Part shown: one piece after another, positions 47,960 through 60,346 of the stretch
Layout: each line of letters starts with the position of its first letter
Position numbering within the stretch: the first letter of the stretch is position 1
Origin: Lepidodermella squamata
Lineage: Eukaryota; Gastrotricha
Reading direction: 5' to 3'
NCBI GenBank assembly: GCA_047495785.1
Contig: JBLDXI010000033.1
Span: forward strand, 2,604,001 to 2,668,000
Length of the DNA stretch: 64,000 bases
Made by a program: the position numbers and the translations under genes
Notes under the pieces: model-generated
Told to the model about the DNA's origin: nothing
Databases searched by the model: none
The model's input: only the letters and a program-made list of their open reading frames with translations

Positions 47960-49991
47960 CGCAGTTTAGTTTCAAGCAATTTTAAAAGTCGAAGCTGCGA
48001 ACTGTGATTAAAACCAACTAATAGTACAAAAATGATTAAGATTACGAACTTTCTTGGCTTATTCTAACCGCTGTCAGTTGCCCCGTTTTCTGAAGTCGTG
48101 TCTGCTCATTTCCGGCGAGAGGCCGCGCCTTCGACACAACATGTATATATATGCAAGTGCGACGACATCCGCATCATGACCACACGTTATGATGTAACAC
48201 GAGCGCCTGATATCGCTCACGCTCTGCCCGGTTTATTCTCTCTGAAAATTTCCTCAGCTTGATCTATTATTATTTGTTGTAGTTTCAAAAGTTTGAATTT
48301 GGAATTTTTATGAATAAAAATATGAGAAATTGTACGACTCTATTGAATATCAGATTCACCAGGCGCAAAGAAATTTCATAAATCGTTGTCGCTGGTTTTC
48401 ATCACTTCGCGATTACTGTTGGACGAGTCATTATTCGCATAATTTAGTAGAGCATCCAGCCCTAAATTCGGCCACTTTTTGGGTATTTCCTACGTTGCCA
48501 GCCAGTTGAAATGTTAGAAAATATTCGGCAAATCTAGAATTATAGAGGTGAGTTCTTGGGCTATTGAATACCGGTTTTCGCAAGTCAGGAAGATTTTACC
48601 TTGATTCATGGCTAATTTTATAGTCGCCCAGGCTCCTGGACGGAATTAGAGAAACGGGTGCCCTAATTTCGGCCACCTCATCTAGTTACACTAATACCTT
48701 AAATTTGCTACCGTTATATTCGTCTCGTCAAGCTTATAGTGTGAAAATCACCGGTGGCCCAAGTTAAGTCGAATCGGCCGAAATTAGGGATCTCTGCTCT
48801 ACTCACACCCATAGAAAGCTCCTAGGCAAATTTCGTCCATTTCCAGAATACCATTACGCGCGGTATCAGTTCCCAGTTAAACTTCCTTAATAATTATTAT
48901 GATATCAGCTATCACTTCATGTAACGTTCATTTCGCGATTTTCGCGCCTGGGTTTATCAGGGTGTAAAACGAGGAAACGGGTAGGTAAAAACATTCACAA
49001 GTTTATTCAAACTCTTGCAAAAAATCGTTTTCGTACGACGCTGTTAGCTGACTTCGTGAAACATTTCATATCATTTCCGGATAACTTTGATAGCTAAGAA
49101 AATTAAATAAGCAAATAGTAAGAAGTGAAGGCCCCTGGATACTGACCATCGACGTAGCACGTTCGAAAATGGTTCGCATAAAAAGCAGCATCGTGAGTAA
49201 GTCTTGCAGTTATCGACAGACGACAAACAAAAGAACAATCCAGCTCAACTTCGGCCGATGCACACATAAGTTAGTTAACAAGTTTAATTTCTCATCATAT
49301 TCAAGCACAGTAGAGACCTACAGGTTTGCGTCGATAAAGTGTTAGGAGATGAATGCTCAGTTGAACACACACACAAGTAGAAATTGCATGCACGAAGGAA
49401 AATGCGTATAAATGGGTAGTAGCACCACGAATGTACGAATATAAACGACGAGAAATGTATCATGATGTGGTATTTTCGGTGTTGTGCACATTTCAATGAA
49501 CGCTTGAATAGCCGCAGCAGTGACGGGTGCACCAGAAAGCCTAGTAATCGATGTAATTTTTTGTTGGATGAAGAAGGCACAACTTCTGTTGAAGGAAATT
49601 TCCAAGAGAGGTAAAGTCGTTCGTCACAATCCAAAAGCTATTCAGAATAGGAAAATGAATGATAGGTATAGACGTTGAAGACACGCGCCGGAACAGACGC
49701 CAGCGGATGAGCAATCAATTTGTTCACTCTAATCAAACAGAATTACAGCGTAATATATATCAAGCTAGGGGCAACAAGAGGTTTTCTCAAAGGCAATTTC
49801 GTTGATTAGTTTTAATTGCATTGACTGTGTAAAATTGTTCAAGATCTTCTATAAATAAACTAAGGGCTCCGGGTAATAAGGAGCAGGCACGCAACAAACA
49901 CTGAGAAATCATTCGAATTACCACTGCGGACGACGGTAATGCAGGAATAAGAAAGCGTTAAAAAATACAAACAGCCACAATTGATCGAAAG
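47960..49991. other. Intergenic interval with one small foldback element
   Basis: About 2 kb between A4 (+) and the TESK-like gene (-), convergent. Apart from the inverted-repeat element at 48447-48802 nothing is recognised; open frames at 49284-49634 (-) have no signature. Confidence 0.45.
48447..48802. mobile_element. Small MITE-like element with about 27-bp imperfect terminal inverted repeats
   Basis: The left end GTAGAGCA...CCCTAAATTCGGCC and the reverse complement of the right end GTAGAGCA...CCCTAATTTCGGCC match over about 27 bp. A further copy of CCCTAATTTCGGCCAC lies inside near 48661. The 356-bp element has no coding potential. It differs in sequence from the foldback element at 40208-40722. 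Confidence 0.55.
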
Positions 49992-52900
49992 TTACAGCGC
50001 AGGTAAATCAGCATTGCAAAAAGAATTAGATTCAGTTACAGCAGCTCCATTCCGCTGCTCTTCGGCAATTTTGTTGTTGGCGATCATCAAATGCCACCGC
50101 TGCTGCTGCTCTTGAGACAACGTTTCGAAAAACCGCACTCTAGACCACACCACCCGCTTGTCAGGCCCTGTCGCTCGCGATATCATTGCATTTCGAGCAT
50201 TCAGCAGTCTCTCGTTAATGGCGATCTCATTCCGATTCTACGAATTATCAACTCATCAACAATCAAATGTCGTGATAAGAAAATACTTACCGATGGCACG
50301 TCTTCACCGGGCGATTCTTGGTGCGTATTGGAAGCGGAGAAAAAACGAATTGCCGTGCTGCTGCCAACGTAGACGGACTTCGCCCTGCGAGTGGTGCACG
50401 GTGAGCTGGGCAAAGACCTCACAACCACTTTGCCGTTTTTCACGTCCGCGCTAAGGACGGCGAACATGCCGGAAGAATCCGATGGCGACATGCTCGCCTC
50501 AGCTGCATTCGACCTTGTTCGACTCGGCTCGCTGTTTAAAGGCGGCGAAGACGCTGCATATTTCCTTTGCAAAAGTTGGACCGGGGTTCGCGGAGATGCG
50601 CATGATGACAAGGAGGATGGCCCTCGCAATGACGGCACGCAGTTGGAACCAGACAACTGATCACCAGGCGATAATGACATAGAAATCGAGCTAGCTGAAT
50701 CACCAAATCCTTCGCTTAGACTGCCGAACAGCTGAATAATTACAGGAAACAGGTTAATTAATCATCGAAAAAATACATTTATGTTGAAAACTCGGATGGG
50801 TATCATATTGGATGAGACTTGATCTTCGTTGAGCATTTGATTCAATTTTACCGCAGCAAAAAAATTTTAATCCAATTATTCGAATCGATTCAACTCATCA
50901 AAGACCAAGACTCATCCGTAATTCGTTAATCACAGCTGCAAAAAGTTTTAATTAAACGCATAGATTCGAGTTGCGAGAATTTTTGGCGTCAGATCGGGTT
51001 ATTTAACAGTCAGTCGGAAGCGATAGATCAAAGCCAAACAAAATTTAGTCAGCCATTCTCTTATTTCGTGATTTTTATGTCCACCTGAAATGAAACTTCT
51101 GACAGCTTATACTCGTGAAAATCCATCATCGACGTGTCAAACACCGGGAGGGGCGGCAATGGCGACAGCAAAGATGGCGTGTAGCTGTCTTCGGTGGCTA
51201 GAGAGCCGAGCCCGGAAGACGCCGAGCGGACCATCTGTATAATTGAGAATAAAATTGACAGGCTAGTGACCCCGAACGGCGATTACTTCCGCTGTGTTTA
51301 CTTAGCTGGGCCGCAGACGCTTATCGCGGTCTGCTCTGCGCGATGCCTAATTATCTTATCAAACAGACGACTCACCTTGCGACCGTCGCGAAAATGGTCC
51401 TCTAGCGCGGCGAAAGGATTCGTGCGTGCCGGCCGAAAGTCGGGATCGATGGTGCGGATAACCGTGTGCACCCACACTTGCGGCAGCTGGCTCGACGAGA
51501 CGGGCGAAGTCGTCGTGGCGGCGGTGGCAGCGGCGGATACAGCCGGGGCCGTCGCTACGCTCAACTGCTGCGCCGCATTCATGAACGTTGTCGACGCGGG
51601 ACGCCATACTACAGACATGCATAATAAATTGGCAACATGAAAATAGTAACAACTAACTGGCAAGAAAGTACCTGACTTATTTCGCAAACGCTTGTCAACA
51701 AGGTGGTGACCTGGGCCGTACTGGCGGCTCCTGCTGAGCCGTTCTGCGATTTGAGCGAAGGTAGGTCGGTCCTCTGGTTGGTATTTAGTACAATCCATAG
51801 CGAGAAGCAACAAATGCCTCGCAATAGGGTCGTCCTCGACCAATTTCGATAACGCCATATAGTCAACACCGTAGTTCGCGGTGCGTTGGAGGTATTCAGG
51901 GTCGGCCTCAATCCGGGCACAGACTTGGCACACGACGATACCATATGAGAATATATCGACACGCTCGTTATAACCGCGATCTTTTGACCGGCTTTTCCTG
52001 ATGGCCATTTCAATGCACTCGGGTGCCATCCACCAAGCCGATCCGACTACGGTCAACGGTTTGTTCGTATTAAGAGTTGTAGCGTTGGCAGGCACACGTT
52101 GAGGGATGTCGGTTGCCAATCCGAAATCGGCGACGACAGCGTGGAAACGGGTTTCACAATCGGTTGGTACATTTACATCAATCCTGATAAGAATGTTTCT
52201 CGTCGTCAAATCCCTGTGCATGTACCGTTTGGCGTGAAGGTACTGCATTCCGCACGCAATATCGTGGCACAACTTTTCGCGTTGGGGCCAAGTGATTGGC
52301 TCTTCAGCAGCAGTCAGCAGTTGTTCCAGGGTCCCGCCATTCATAAATTCGGTCAGTGAGTAAACCCTCGCAGCGTCAACACACCCTCCTTTAAATCTGA
52401 TTATATTCGGATGATCGCCGAGCCGCCGCATCAGCTCCACTTCACGCAACATCTTTCCCTGGTTTTTCTTGTTGCACTTAACAACCATCGTTTCTCCTGT
52501 CGGCTTGTAGTGAGCCTGAGGGGATGAAAAAAATCGAAAATATATTGCCCAAGCGGCGCACTTTCCATCACGCTAATCGCCGCACCGCAGTTTAATACAT
52601 CCACGTGTATTGCTATTAGTTAAGACTTCAATATACGCTATCTCGAGCAAATAATGTTAAGACGCATTTACAAGAGCGTTGTCTACACGGCATAGCCGTT
52701 CGAGGGCATTGAGCTGGCGGCAAAAAACAGCCTTCAATTGAACACAGCCTGATTAATGAAGATGACCCGCAATGTTTATCACCGTGACAAAGTAAAACAA
52801 AGCAGTGCGGATTTTATTTACCTAGCTCCTCCCTCTCCATTCAGGCGCATTAGCGCGAGTCGAAAACCGCACATCTTTGAGATGGCGAGAACTAGGCTTA

Positions 52901-53214
52901 TCGCCAAATGTCAGCGTTTCCTCTACAATCAGCTAGCCAGAAAAGCCAGAAAATATTCTTACCTTGTATACAATGCCGAAAAATCCGATGCCGATCTCCT
53001 CCAAGTCGAAGTCATTAATATCGTAAAGTTTTCCGAAAGCATTTCGTATCGCCTCAAAGGACGGAGCGACAACACGATTGCTGTCAGGTGAAAAAGCGTG
53101 ACGTTGGCCGAGATGGGGCAAATCTGATGATGAGCAGTCATCACAACATATGCCAGTGTCACAAGATTGCAAGCTTAACATTGACGGTGCATGGTCAAGC
53201 TTATCCATAAGCAT
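49992..53214 (-). CDS. TESK: Testis-specific protein kinase-like (TESK/LIMK family) kinase
   Basis: Dual-specificity kinase; TESK relatives phosphorylate cofilin and so control actin turnover. Exons: 53214-52963, 52515-51672, 51608-51376, 51234-51085, 50731-50291, 50237-49992, all in phase; 721 aa. An in-frame TGA precedes the ATG at 53214. The kinase domain starts FDLEEIGIGFFGIVYK and continues with MVVKCNKK (catalytic Lys), SLTEFMNGGTLEQLL (TESK signature), YMHRDLTTRN, VVADFGLA, VVGSAWWMAPE and VDIFSYGIVVCQ. Downstream are an Ala/Thr-rich segment, a Pro-rich PLPPLPVFD, a Ser-rich region and a C-terminal helix-like tail (RFFETLSQEQQQRWHLM). The closest relative is TESK rather than LIMK: no LIM domains precede the kinase and the glycine loop has FF. 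All catalytic residues are present. Confidence 0.9.
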
Positions 53215-54854
53215 GACTGATTTACTGAATGGTCACGAAATCATAGTTAAAATCTTTAATAATTCTATGATACATATATGGCAGCACTGATGAAATCCGA
53301 CGCTTTTACATTTGGCAAATTAGATTGACTGGTTAAAATACACGTCAAGAGGAGAAAATACCGCCAAGAAGTAATTGATATTTCTCCGTTGTTCAAGTGT
53401 AATCATGAACTTTATCTCCAATGATACCAACGTACTGCATGCAACCAATTTAAAATATACTACGACAAGCGATCAATGATAAAAAGGCGAAATGCTCAGC
53501 AAATAACAAGACTATTTCACTAAGCTTGAGGAATCAAGAAATCGAAGGTTCCAACTGACGGTCGAAGGTCACTCCACCGGACTATTAGAAATGACAGATC
53601 ATAGATAATTAGAGAATGATCATATTTAACATATATTTCGCCGCTTTTGGCCGATGTTCGAAGTTGGAGCAAATTTTAATACCAGCGGACGTCTTATAGA
53701 TAAAATGCCATAGGTTATTCCTAATGCGTATTCCTCAATGACTCAATGAATTGCTCAGATTACAGTAATTGCCGAATTGGACCAAAATTCAACACGCAAT
53801 AACTGCATATGCCATATGCTTTAATGGATGAAGTATAACGTTTTATCAAACGGCGCATCAGCGATACTTATAAGTTGAAATATTGCCTGTGAGGTATGCC
53901 TGATGGTCTGCCATGACTAAAGTTTACGGTTAATTATTTTGCAAACGAAGTTAATGCAGTATCCAGTTTGCACGCGAAATTTGACTACAACACAGAGAGC
54001 TAGGAACAGTATCTTTATGATTTTGCGATCCACAAGTGTAAGAGGGAAACAGAAGGCCAGCACGGATCTCATAATCCATATTACGGGCTTACTTCGTACG
54101 CAATGATATACTATCATCTCCGATCTTAGCAAACCGACCTTAAGCGAAAGCTGCCAGCCCACCACCCATCCCTTTATACCATGTTCCATAGGAAGCAGAT
54201 TAAGCAAATAGGAAATCACAAGGGAAAACAAAGAGGTCTAGTGACGAGGTAAATCGCCAAGCCTTGAACATCAGTTTGTAAGGTTGGGTCAATCATTAAA
54301 TGTTCAAGTTTGAAGAAGATTATTGTTTTCATCATTTTTTATCATACGGAATACAGGCCAACCAGTGTGATCATGGCTGGCAACACGGCAAATTTTATCT
54401 TAGTAGTTCAATAGACATTAGATTACCACAGAACATATAACAATACTTGTTTCTGACAAGATAAGAAGGAAGATATTAGATATTAATTAGGATCTTGAAA
54501 CAAGCCGTAAATCCGGTGGTTTTCCGTAGTTATGACTGCCACAAAAAGAACTTCTACTAGCAGATTTCTCAACTTTTCTCAGGCCCAGTTATATAGCATC
54601 TATCTCACAGTCCAATATACTAGCAGACAAAGTTGTCCGATGAAGGTTGGTTGGTCGTCGACGACCGCGGAATCTGGTCTTTCACCTGCTTTCTGCTTTG
54701 GCTTGTTGTCAATACATATATTCATTTATTCATCTTTAATTATATATTCACGCATATTACTCAAGTATTTATCACACCTGAAGTTTTTCAATCAAATAAT
54801 TGATAATCCAGCTGATGAAAAATTAATTACGGAAAAAGCGAATCTTCTTTTCTG

Positions 54855-54890
<36 letters not shown>

Positions 54891-56011
54891 TCTGGAAGGA
54901 TGCGGACTTTTGCCGAAATCCCAGATCTGATCTTTTGACCCTTCGTCCTTCGTCTACGTCTATCTATTTTTTGTCTGATGTTTTGTTTCAAATAAAATAT
55001 ATTCTTTCAACTACAGATTTGGAAGTTTTCCAGGGTGCGGGTTACATTACAGTTTATATAGGCTCCAGAAAGTATCTCGTATCTTTCAAGAACCGGCACG
55101 CCTGCCAACTAAACTTTTCGCTTCATCTTCAGGGCCTAGGGCCTAAGGCACAAGCAGCGTCTTTTCTCTTGTTTGTGTGCAGCAATGAAGCTAGATCAAG
55201 ATGATCGAGCTAGATCATAAAAGAGAGGTATTCTCATTTCAATTTTAGTTAAGCATAAGATCAACCAGCTTTTTATTAAAAGTTTCAAGCAAGTTTTTTC
55301 GATGCGCATATGTAGCATTAAGATAAGAATCAGAGGTCTAGGCTTGGACCAACAATTTTGCAATGTGGAGGGGATACTATGACCGTTGGAATTTTGGCAA
55401 AACTAGCATCTCGTGGGAACCAAAAATTAGACTCTAAGAAGGATTTCTCTTGCCACGAGAATTTGATTGAGTGTGCGAAGTTTTGGACAGGACTGACAAG
55501 AAAACATAAATGCATAGTGAACTAAAATATTTGTATATCTGTTTTAACAGCCGGCCAGTAATAATTGTTAGTACTTGTCCTATTTCTGCCTATTCACCGA
55601 CGCGCTTTCGTTACCGCTACGAGCATCGATGCGGACGACTTCGTTTTCTAAAAAGGCGAAAGTATTTTGATATGGCTCTAGGGAACCGCTGCATAAATTT
55701 CCCATTTGAGACATTACTATCTGCGGTTAGCGTGTTCATCCCATTTTTTATCTAATGCTCAATGTACCACGTGAATCATCTAGGATATTTTCATGCAAGG
55801 TATTGCATCATCTTCGGTAATATTTCATTTGCGCACATATCATCAACATTTATGCTTTAATGTTCCATGTTTCATCCTCACTCAATGAATTTCATATCTT
55901 CTTGCCCCTATGGCCCCTTGGTCAGCCTGATTGTTTCAAGAATTTTGTAAATTCAAAACCTTCTCATGAAATGGTGGATGTGTCATCATTGAAGCTTAGA
56001 ACCATTAATAA
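53215..56011. other. Intergenic interval between divergent TESK-like and ankyrin/SOCS-box genes
   Basis: About 2.8 kb, AT-rich. Apart from the GA microsatellite at 54858-54888, nothing is recognised. The longest open frame (54532-54930, +) runs through that microsatellite and lacks any domain. Confidence 0.45.
54858..54888 (+). repeat. (GA)n microsatellite
   Basis: About 15 uninterrupted GA dinucleotides. It produces an Arg-Glu run in one frame of a non-coding open frame. GA tracts can act as promoter-proximal elements in other animals, but position alone gives no support for that here. Confidence 0.9.
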
Positions 56012-56908
56012 ATGGAGTTCGGGGCGTTTTTAAAGTCTCTGCAATCACCAGTTGAAAAATTCAAGACTGCTATTCTGTGCAATGACTTGAACGACCTGTG
56101 CGCTGTCCTAGCCTCCATAGCAGACTTGAATGTTGCAATCGACGACCAACTTGGAAGACGTGGTCTCCATCTCGCTTGTCTCCACAAAAATTCCGAAATG
56201 ATTGAATTGTTGCTGAGAAATGGTGCGAATCCATCAATTCCCGACGATCTTGGACTTTTGCCGTGGCATTTGGCGTTGAATGCTGGTGCTCAGAGAGGAT
56301 TTCGGCTAATTCTGTCGTCTTCACCTGTTGAATTACCCTCTTCGTTATGGCAAAATATCGAAAGAGGAAATGTTGACCACCCTTCTTTGGCCACTAACAC
56401 GCATCACAGTTTTGTGATTGCACTTAATATCAAGAAGTTTGGCCTGGCAGATTCATTGGCTTCAACGTTTATCAAAGCTATTGTTCCAGGTGAATTGAGT
56501 GGCTCTTCATTGGCGCATTGCGAATCCTTCCTGAGTCATTTTGCGTCTGCTGACGTTGTTTTGAAGCTGTTTTTTCTTGCTGGCAATCGACTTCCTGTAG
56601 CTGCGCGTGAGAGGGTTAAGTTGCTTTGCTCACCCGAACTGTCGACCTGGATAGATGAGACCCACAATAGACCTTGGAGTTTGCAAGCTATATGCAGGGC
56701 CGTTATAAGGCGTAACTGTTCGAAGAATACCTTTTATTCACTCAATTCCATCGAATATCCAGAATTATTAAAGGAATATCTGGCTTTCAATTATGATGAT
56801 ACTTATGAAGTTTCTACCCGTCCACACTTGCATATCATTGCTCCTTGGAGGCGGCGGTTCAACAACGTCCTCATTGAGCCGGGCGTCTTTCCGAATGAAC
56901 AAAACTGA
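56012..56908 (+). CDS. Ankyrin-repeat protein with C-terminal SOCS box (ASB-like)
   Basis: Predicted substrate adaptor of a Cullin-RING (elongin B/C, Cullin 5) ubiquitin ligase, inferred from the SOCS box. Single exon, 298 aa, ATG at 56012. Residues 27-100 carry two to three ankyrin-like units, the clearest being GRRGLHLACLHKNSEMIELL followed by LRNGANPSIPDDLG and PWHLALNAGAQRG. The middle (about 105-220) is helical and unassigned. Residues about 224-265 form a SOCS box: SLQAICRAVIRRNC (BC box) and EYPELLKEYLAF. A possible splice acceptor (CATTGAAG) lies about 20 bp before the ATG. Target proteins are unknown. It is the first gene in the tight plus-strand run ending at RNF170, 222 bp before RIOK1. 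Confidence 0.8.
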   Translation: MEFGAFLKSLQSPVEKFKTAILCNDLNDLCAVLASIADLNVAIDDQLGRRGLHLACLHKNSEMIELLLRNGANPSIPDDLGLLPWHLALNAGAQRGFRLILSSSPVELPSSLWQNIERGNVDHPSLATNTHHSFVIALNIKKFGLADSLASTFIKAIVPGELSGSSLAHCESFLSHFASADVVLKLFFLAGNRLPVAARERVKLLCSPELSTWIDETHNRPWSLQAICRAVIRRNCSKNTFYSLNSIEYPELLKEYLAFNYDDTYEVSTRPHLHIIAPWRRRFNNVLIEPGVFPNEQN

Positions 56909-57110
56909 ATGAATCGCCAGCATGATTAAGCTATTTCATGTATCCTTTTCTTTTGAAGAGCAAAATGCACACTAACTAGATGGCGCATAATGGTACCTCG
57001 ATTTCCTTTTCCAATTAGATGAAATCGAATGCTCCGTGTATAACGCGCTATCAATTGCTTGATTGAATCCACCATATACGGCTTTTGCTTAATTGTGCAA
57101 TAATAATTTA

Positions 57111-57116
57111 TTTCAG
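57111..57116 (+). other. Candidate trans-splice acceptor before RIOK1
   Basis: AATTTATTTCAG ends 14 bp before the RIOK1 ATG, with a T-rich stretch ahead and no upstream coding exon to join. This is the layout of a spliced-leader acceptor in a downstream operon gene; an ordinary cis-spliced 5' UTR is the alternative. Confidence 0.5.
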
Positions 57117-57130
57117 ATTTTAAGTGAAAT

Positions 57131-58989
57131 ATGAATTCACTCGAAGAAAAGGTTCGCTCTTTGATTATCAAAGGTGACGAACACGAAGACTCTGAGGAGG
57201 AAAAGGATGCGGTTGACGAAGGGTCAACGGATGAGGAAGACTTATACGATGGCTTAGAAGGAATCGATTTTTCGGGCGAAAGAGCAGGTTTGTTTGTTTC
57301 TCATCCAGATTCCTTAAATGCTGATTTCCTTTGATTCTTGTAGATTTTACGAAGAAATTCCAGAAAATCACGTCAAACCCTTCTAATCTGTCAAATGTTG
57401 ACGCATCGAATAAAAAAAGTGATGCTGACAAAGCCGTAAAATGTGAATCACAACATAAACGTTTACTAGCGAGAATCAATGTTGGTAAGTTGCGGGATGA
57501 CAAATTTTAAGAATGATATCGAAGGCACAATTCCTATTCAGATCGTTATGATGGACCTCCGATTCGTGAGCATACGGTCGTCAATTCCTTGGTATCTAGT
57601 ACAAAAAGCTTGGATCAGGCCCGCTGTTACTTGCGAGATAAAGCTGATAGAGCCACCGTTGAACTTGCGCTTGATCGGCAGACCCGTATGGTTCTCTTCA
57701 AGCTTCTAACTCGAGGAGTGGTGACTAGAATTAACGGATGTGTTTCTACTGGAAAAGAAGCAAATGTTTATCATGCGACGTCTGCCGACAAACCAGACTG
57801 CGCCATCAAGGTGTACAAAACGTCAATTTTGACTTTTCGCGATCGTGACAAGTACGTTTCCGGAGAATTTCGATTCCGCCACGGTTATTGCCGGCGAAAT
57901 CCTCGCAAAATGGTCGCCATGTGGGCGGAAAAGGAGTTGCGTAATCTCATTCGCCTCCAAGCGGGGGGTTTGCCTTGCCCAGTGCCAATTGCTCTTCGCC
58001 GTAATGTTTTAGTCATGGAATTTCTCGGAGTGAACGGCTGGCCTTCTCCATTGCTCAAGGAAGTCGATCTCCCTCGATCCAAGTGGCGCTCACTCTACAC
58101 CGATATAGTGCGAAACATGCGAATCATGTACCACCGATGTAAATTGGTTCACGCCGATCTGTCCGAGTACAATTTGATTTACCACCAATCTCAGGCTTAC
58201 ATTATCGATGTATCCCAATCGGTGGAACACGACCACCCTCATGCACTGGACTTTTTACGCACGGATTGCTCGAACATAACCGCGTTCTTTGAGAAACATC
58301 GAGTCGCCGCCATGAGCGTCCGACAGCTGTTTGATTTCATAACCGATCCAACCATCACCGATGATTCTGTAGATGAATACCTCGATAAAATGATGGAAAT
58401 TAATGTTCAGCATTCACAGCATATTAATCAAGAAGGCGAAGATGGGGACCGAAACGGTGACGATGTCCTGTTTGAAAATCAAAACAAAGTCGACGCTGCT
58501 GTGTTCCGAAACGTTTACATTCCTCGAACTCTGAACGAAGTAACGACGTATGAGGAAGACATTCCGATGTTAGTGCCTTCGGTCAATCCTTCGCTGGTTT
58601 CGCATCCCGCTGATAAATTTTACGCTGTTGTTACTGGTCAAAAGCCAGACTTCACCGGTCCAAAGAAAAAGCCTTTAATTTTGGAACACGAAGACCATCG
58701 TTCAGACGACGATGCTGAACTTGCTGAGGAGTTGGACAGCGATGAGTTGAGTGGCGAAGATAGTTCCCAAAGCGGCGAGGAAAGCAATGAAATTGGGGAG
58801 GATGGCGTACGGCGAGAACGAGTACCTAAAAATCCCATTGGGCGGCCTCGTGACGAATCGCCAAATAGTCGCAAAGAGAGAAAACGGTTGATAAAAGAAG
58901 AACAGCGGCAAAAACGAGCTGAGAAGACCCCTAAGCATGTGAAGAAGCGGCGCGAGCGTGTTGCCAAAGTCAACTCAAAGCGGCGCTAA
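57131..58989 (+). CDS. riok-1: RIO kinase 1 (RIOK1)
   Basis: Atypical kinase/ATPase needed for cytoplasmic maturation of the 40S ribosomal subunit. Exons 57131-57287, 57344-57484, 57542-58989, in phase; 581 aa. The N-terminus is acidic. The RIO domain shows LTRGVVTRINGCVSTGKEAN (flexible-loop/P-loop region), AIKVYKTSIL with the ATP-binding Lys, SGEFRFRHGYC, PRKMVAMWAEKE, LVHADLSEYN (catalytic Asp), IIDVSQSVEHDHPHALDF (metal-binding loop) and YIPRTLNEV. The C-terminus is a long charged tail with an acidic stretch then a Lys/Arg-rich end (KHVKKRRERVAK), as in RIOK1 rather than RIOK2 or RIOK3. The third intron acceptor was set at TTCCTATTCAG (57541) since nearer AGs break phase. Confidence 0.95.
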
Positions 58990-59027
58990 ACGCGCCATTT
59001 ATTTCTCTTGTTGCTGATTGGTTTCAA

Positions 59028-59033
59028 AATAAA
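59028..59033 (+). terminator. riok-1: Polyadenylation signal of RIOK1
   Basis: AATAAA 39 bp after the RIOK1 stop codon, within AT-rich sequence. Position and exact hexamer match a cleavage signal; the site itself is not known. Confidence 0.65.
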
Positions 59034-59273
59034 ATATGCCGTTGACATAAAAGTTCTACCTCGCCGGTCCGAAAATAATTCTCGACTATAGCATAACCTT
59101 ATTTTTAGATTTTCATTTGCTGATCCACGGATCCTGTAGGCAAGTTTTAATACGCATTTAAGAGACACACTTTCGAAAATCAATTCAAGTAAACATAAGA
59201 CGTAATTTTTGAAGACGCGCAGGGGGTATCGTAATCGGGCTGAAAATTATATAAATCATTTTAGTAACCGGAA

Positions 59274-59286
59274 TTTTTTCAAATAG
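59274..59286 (+). other. Candidate trans-splice acceptor before MRGBP
   Basis: A T-rich tract ends CAAATAG 19 bp before the MRGBP ATG. As before RIOK1, no upstream coding exon needs it, so it fits a spliced-leader acceptor. Confidence 0.4.
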
Positions 59287-59305
59287 ATATTTATTTGATT
59301 GAGTA

Positions 59306-60212
59306 ATGGAATCGTCCAATGAAGATAGTTCAACCAGTTTCTCGTCGTGTGTTGCTGCCAGCAACGCGCCCTCGTCTGATATCAAGGCCGAACCGCGCTG
59401 CGGCACCCCTGAAATCGCAGAGAAGCCCACACCGACGCCAATGAGCAGCATTGACTGGACTCCAGAGCTGGAAATTGCTCTATTTCGCCAATTGCGTCAC
59501 CATCGCCCAATCGGCTTTGCGCGTCACTTGCAAATGATGCTGATCGTGGAGAAGTTTTCCGCAGCTTACGGCAAACCAGTGTCCGCGAAATGTCTGTGGG
59601 ACCGCATCGAGTCTTACTACAATTTGGGAATGCTCGACGAGTCAGAGCGCCAGGATGAGGCGCCTCCGAACGGAGATTTCGAGCTCGAACCGACAGCTGC
59701 TTTCGCTGATTTGCAGGTAATATCTCGACGGCGAGAATATCCGAGAATAATCTCATTCGATTTTTTTTTTCACTCAGGCCAAACCATTTCCTCGTGCAGG
59801 CGAGTCTGATTCAGATCTTGATCAACCACTGGCTGCCTGCATTCCATCGACTCATCACAGCCATCCCGCGAAATCAGCCTCCTGCCAAGAATCGGATGCT
59901 CAGTCGTTGTCAACAGATGCGCTATCGATTTCGAACATGGGCGAATCGTCCCGTGCATCAACACCTGGCCCAGTTTTCGGCCAGCCATCAAGTGCCAGTG
60001 TATCTAGTTCCCAGCGACGTCAAACACGGAATAAACGTACCACCGCACCTACCTCGATCGCATCTGCTGAAGACAGCACTTCAGCCGCTGAATTCAAACC
60101 AAAACCGGTTAGCACTCCTCTTGGCACGCCGAGTGCTGCAATGAGTGCCCCAATTTCTGTCATCACCGGAAATTCCGGTCGCTCAAATCGAAAGCGTACC
60201 AGCAAAAATTAG
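59306..60212 (+). CDS. MRGBP: MRG-binding protein / EAF7 subunit of NuA4 histone acetyltransferase
   Basis: Nuclear subunit expected to link MRG15-type chromodomain proteins to the NuA4/TIP60 acetyltransferase. Exons 59306-59716 and 59778-60212, 281 aa, joined by a 61-bp phase-0 intron. The conserved EAF7/MRGBP block spans residues about 49-110: DWTPELEIALFRQLRHHRPI, GFARHLQMMLIVEKFS and SAKCLWDRIESYYNLGMLDE, aligning with human MRGBP WSVELEVSLFHAMLGHKPVG and the following helices. The rest is Ser/Thr/Pro-rich and ends in a basic RSNRKRTSKN, likely a nuclear localisation signal. Only 134 bp separates its stop from the next gene. Confidence 0.87.
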
Positions 60213-60320
60213 CTCATCAATTTTTACTGCTTTTTCTTCCTTATTAAACATTAAATCGTCTTTCTTTTTTGAATTTTCGACTCATTAATTTTCAATCAAT
60301 TTTTTTTAATTATAGACACA

Positions 60321-60328
60321 ATTTTTAG
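60321..60328 (+). other. Candidate trans-splice acceptor before the GT31 gene
   Basis: ATTTTTAG ends 18 bp before the ATG at 60347, preceded by a long T run (TTTTTTTTAATTATAG). With only 134 bp between genes, a separate promoter is hard to fit, so a spliced-leader acceptor is plausible. Confidence 0.45.
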
Positions 60329-60346
60329 CTAGTTTTGCGGATATAA

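Noticed and set aside
54532-54930. 132-codon plus-strand open frame
   Set aside because: It runs through the GA microsatellite, has low-complexity and AT-rich codon use, no domain and no splice support.
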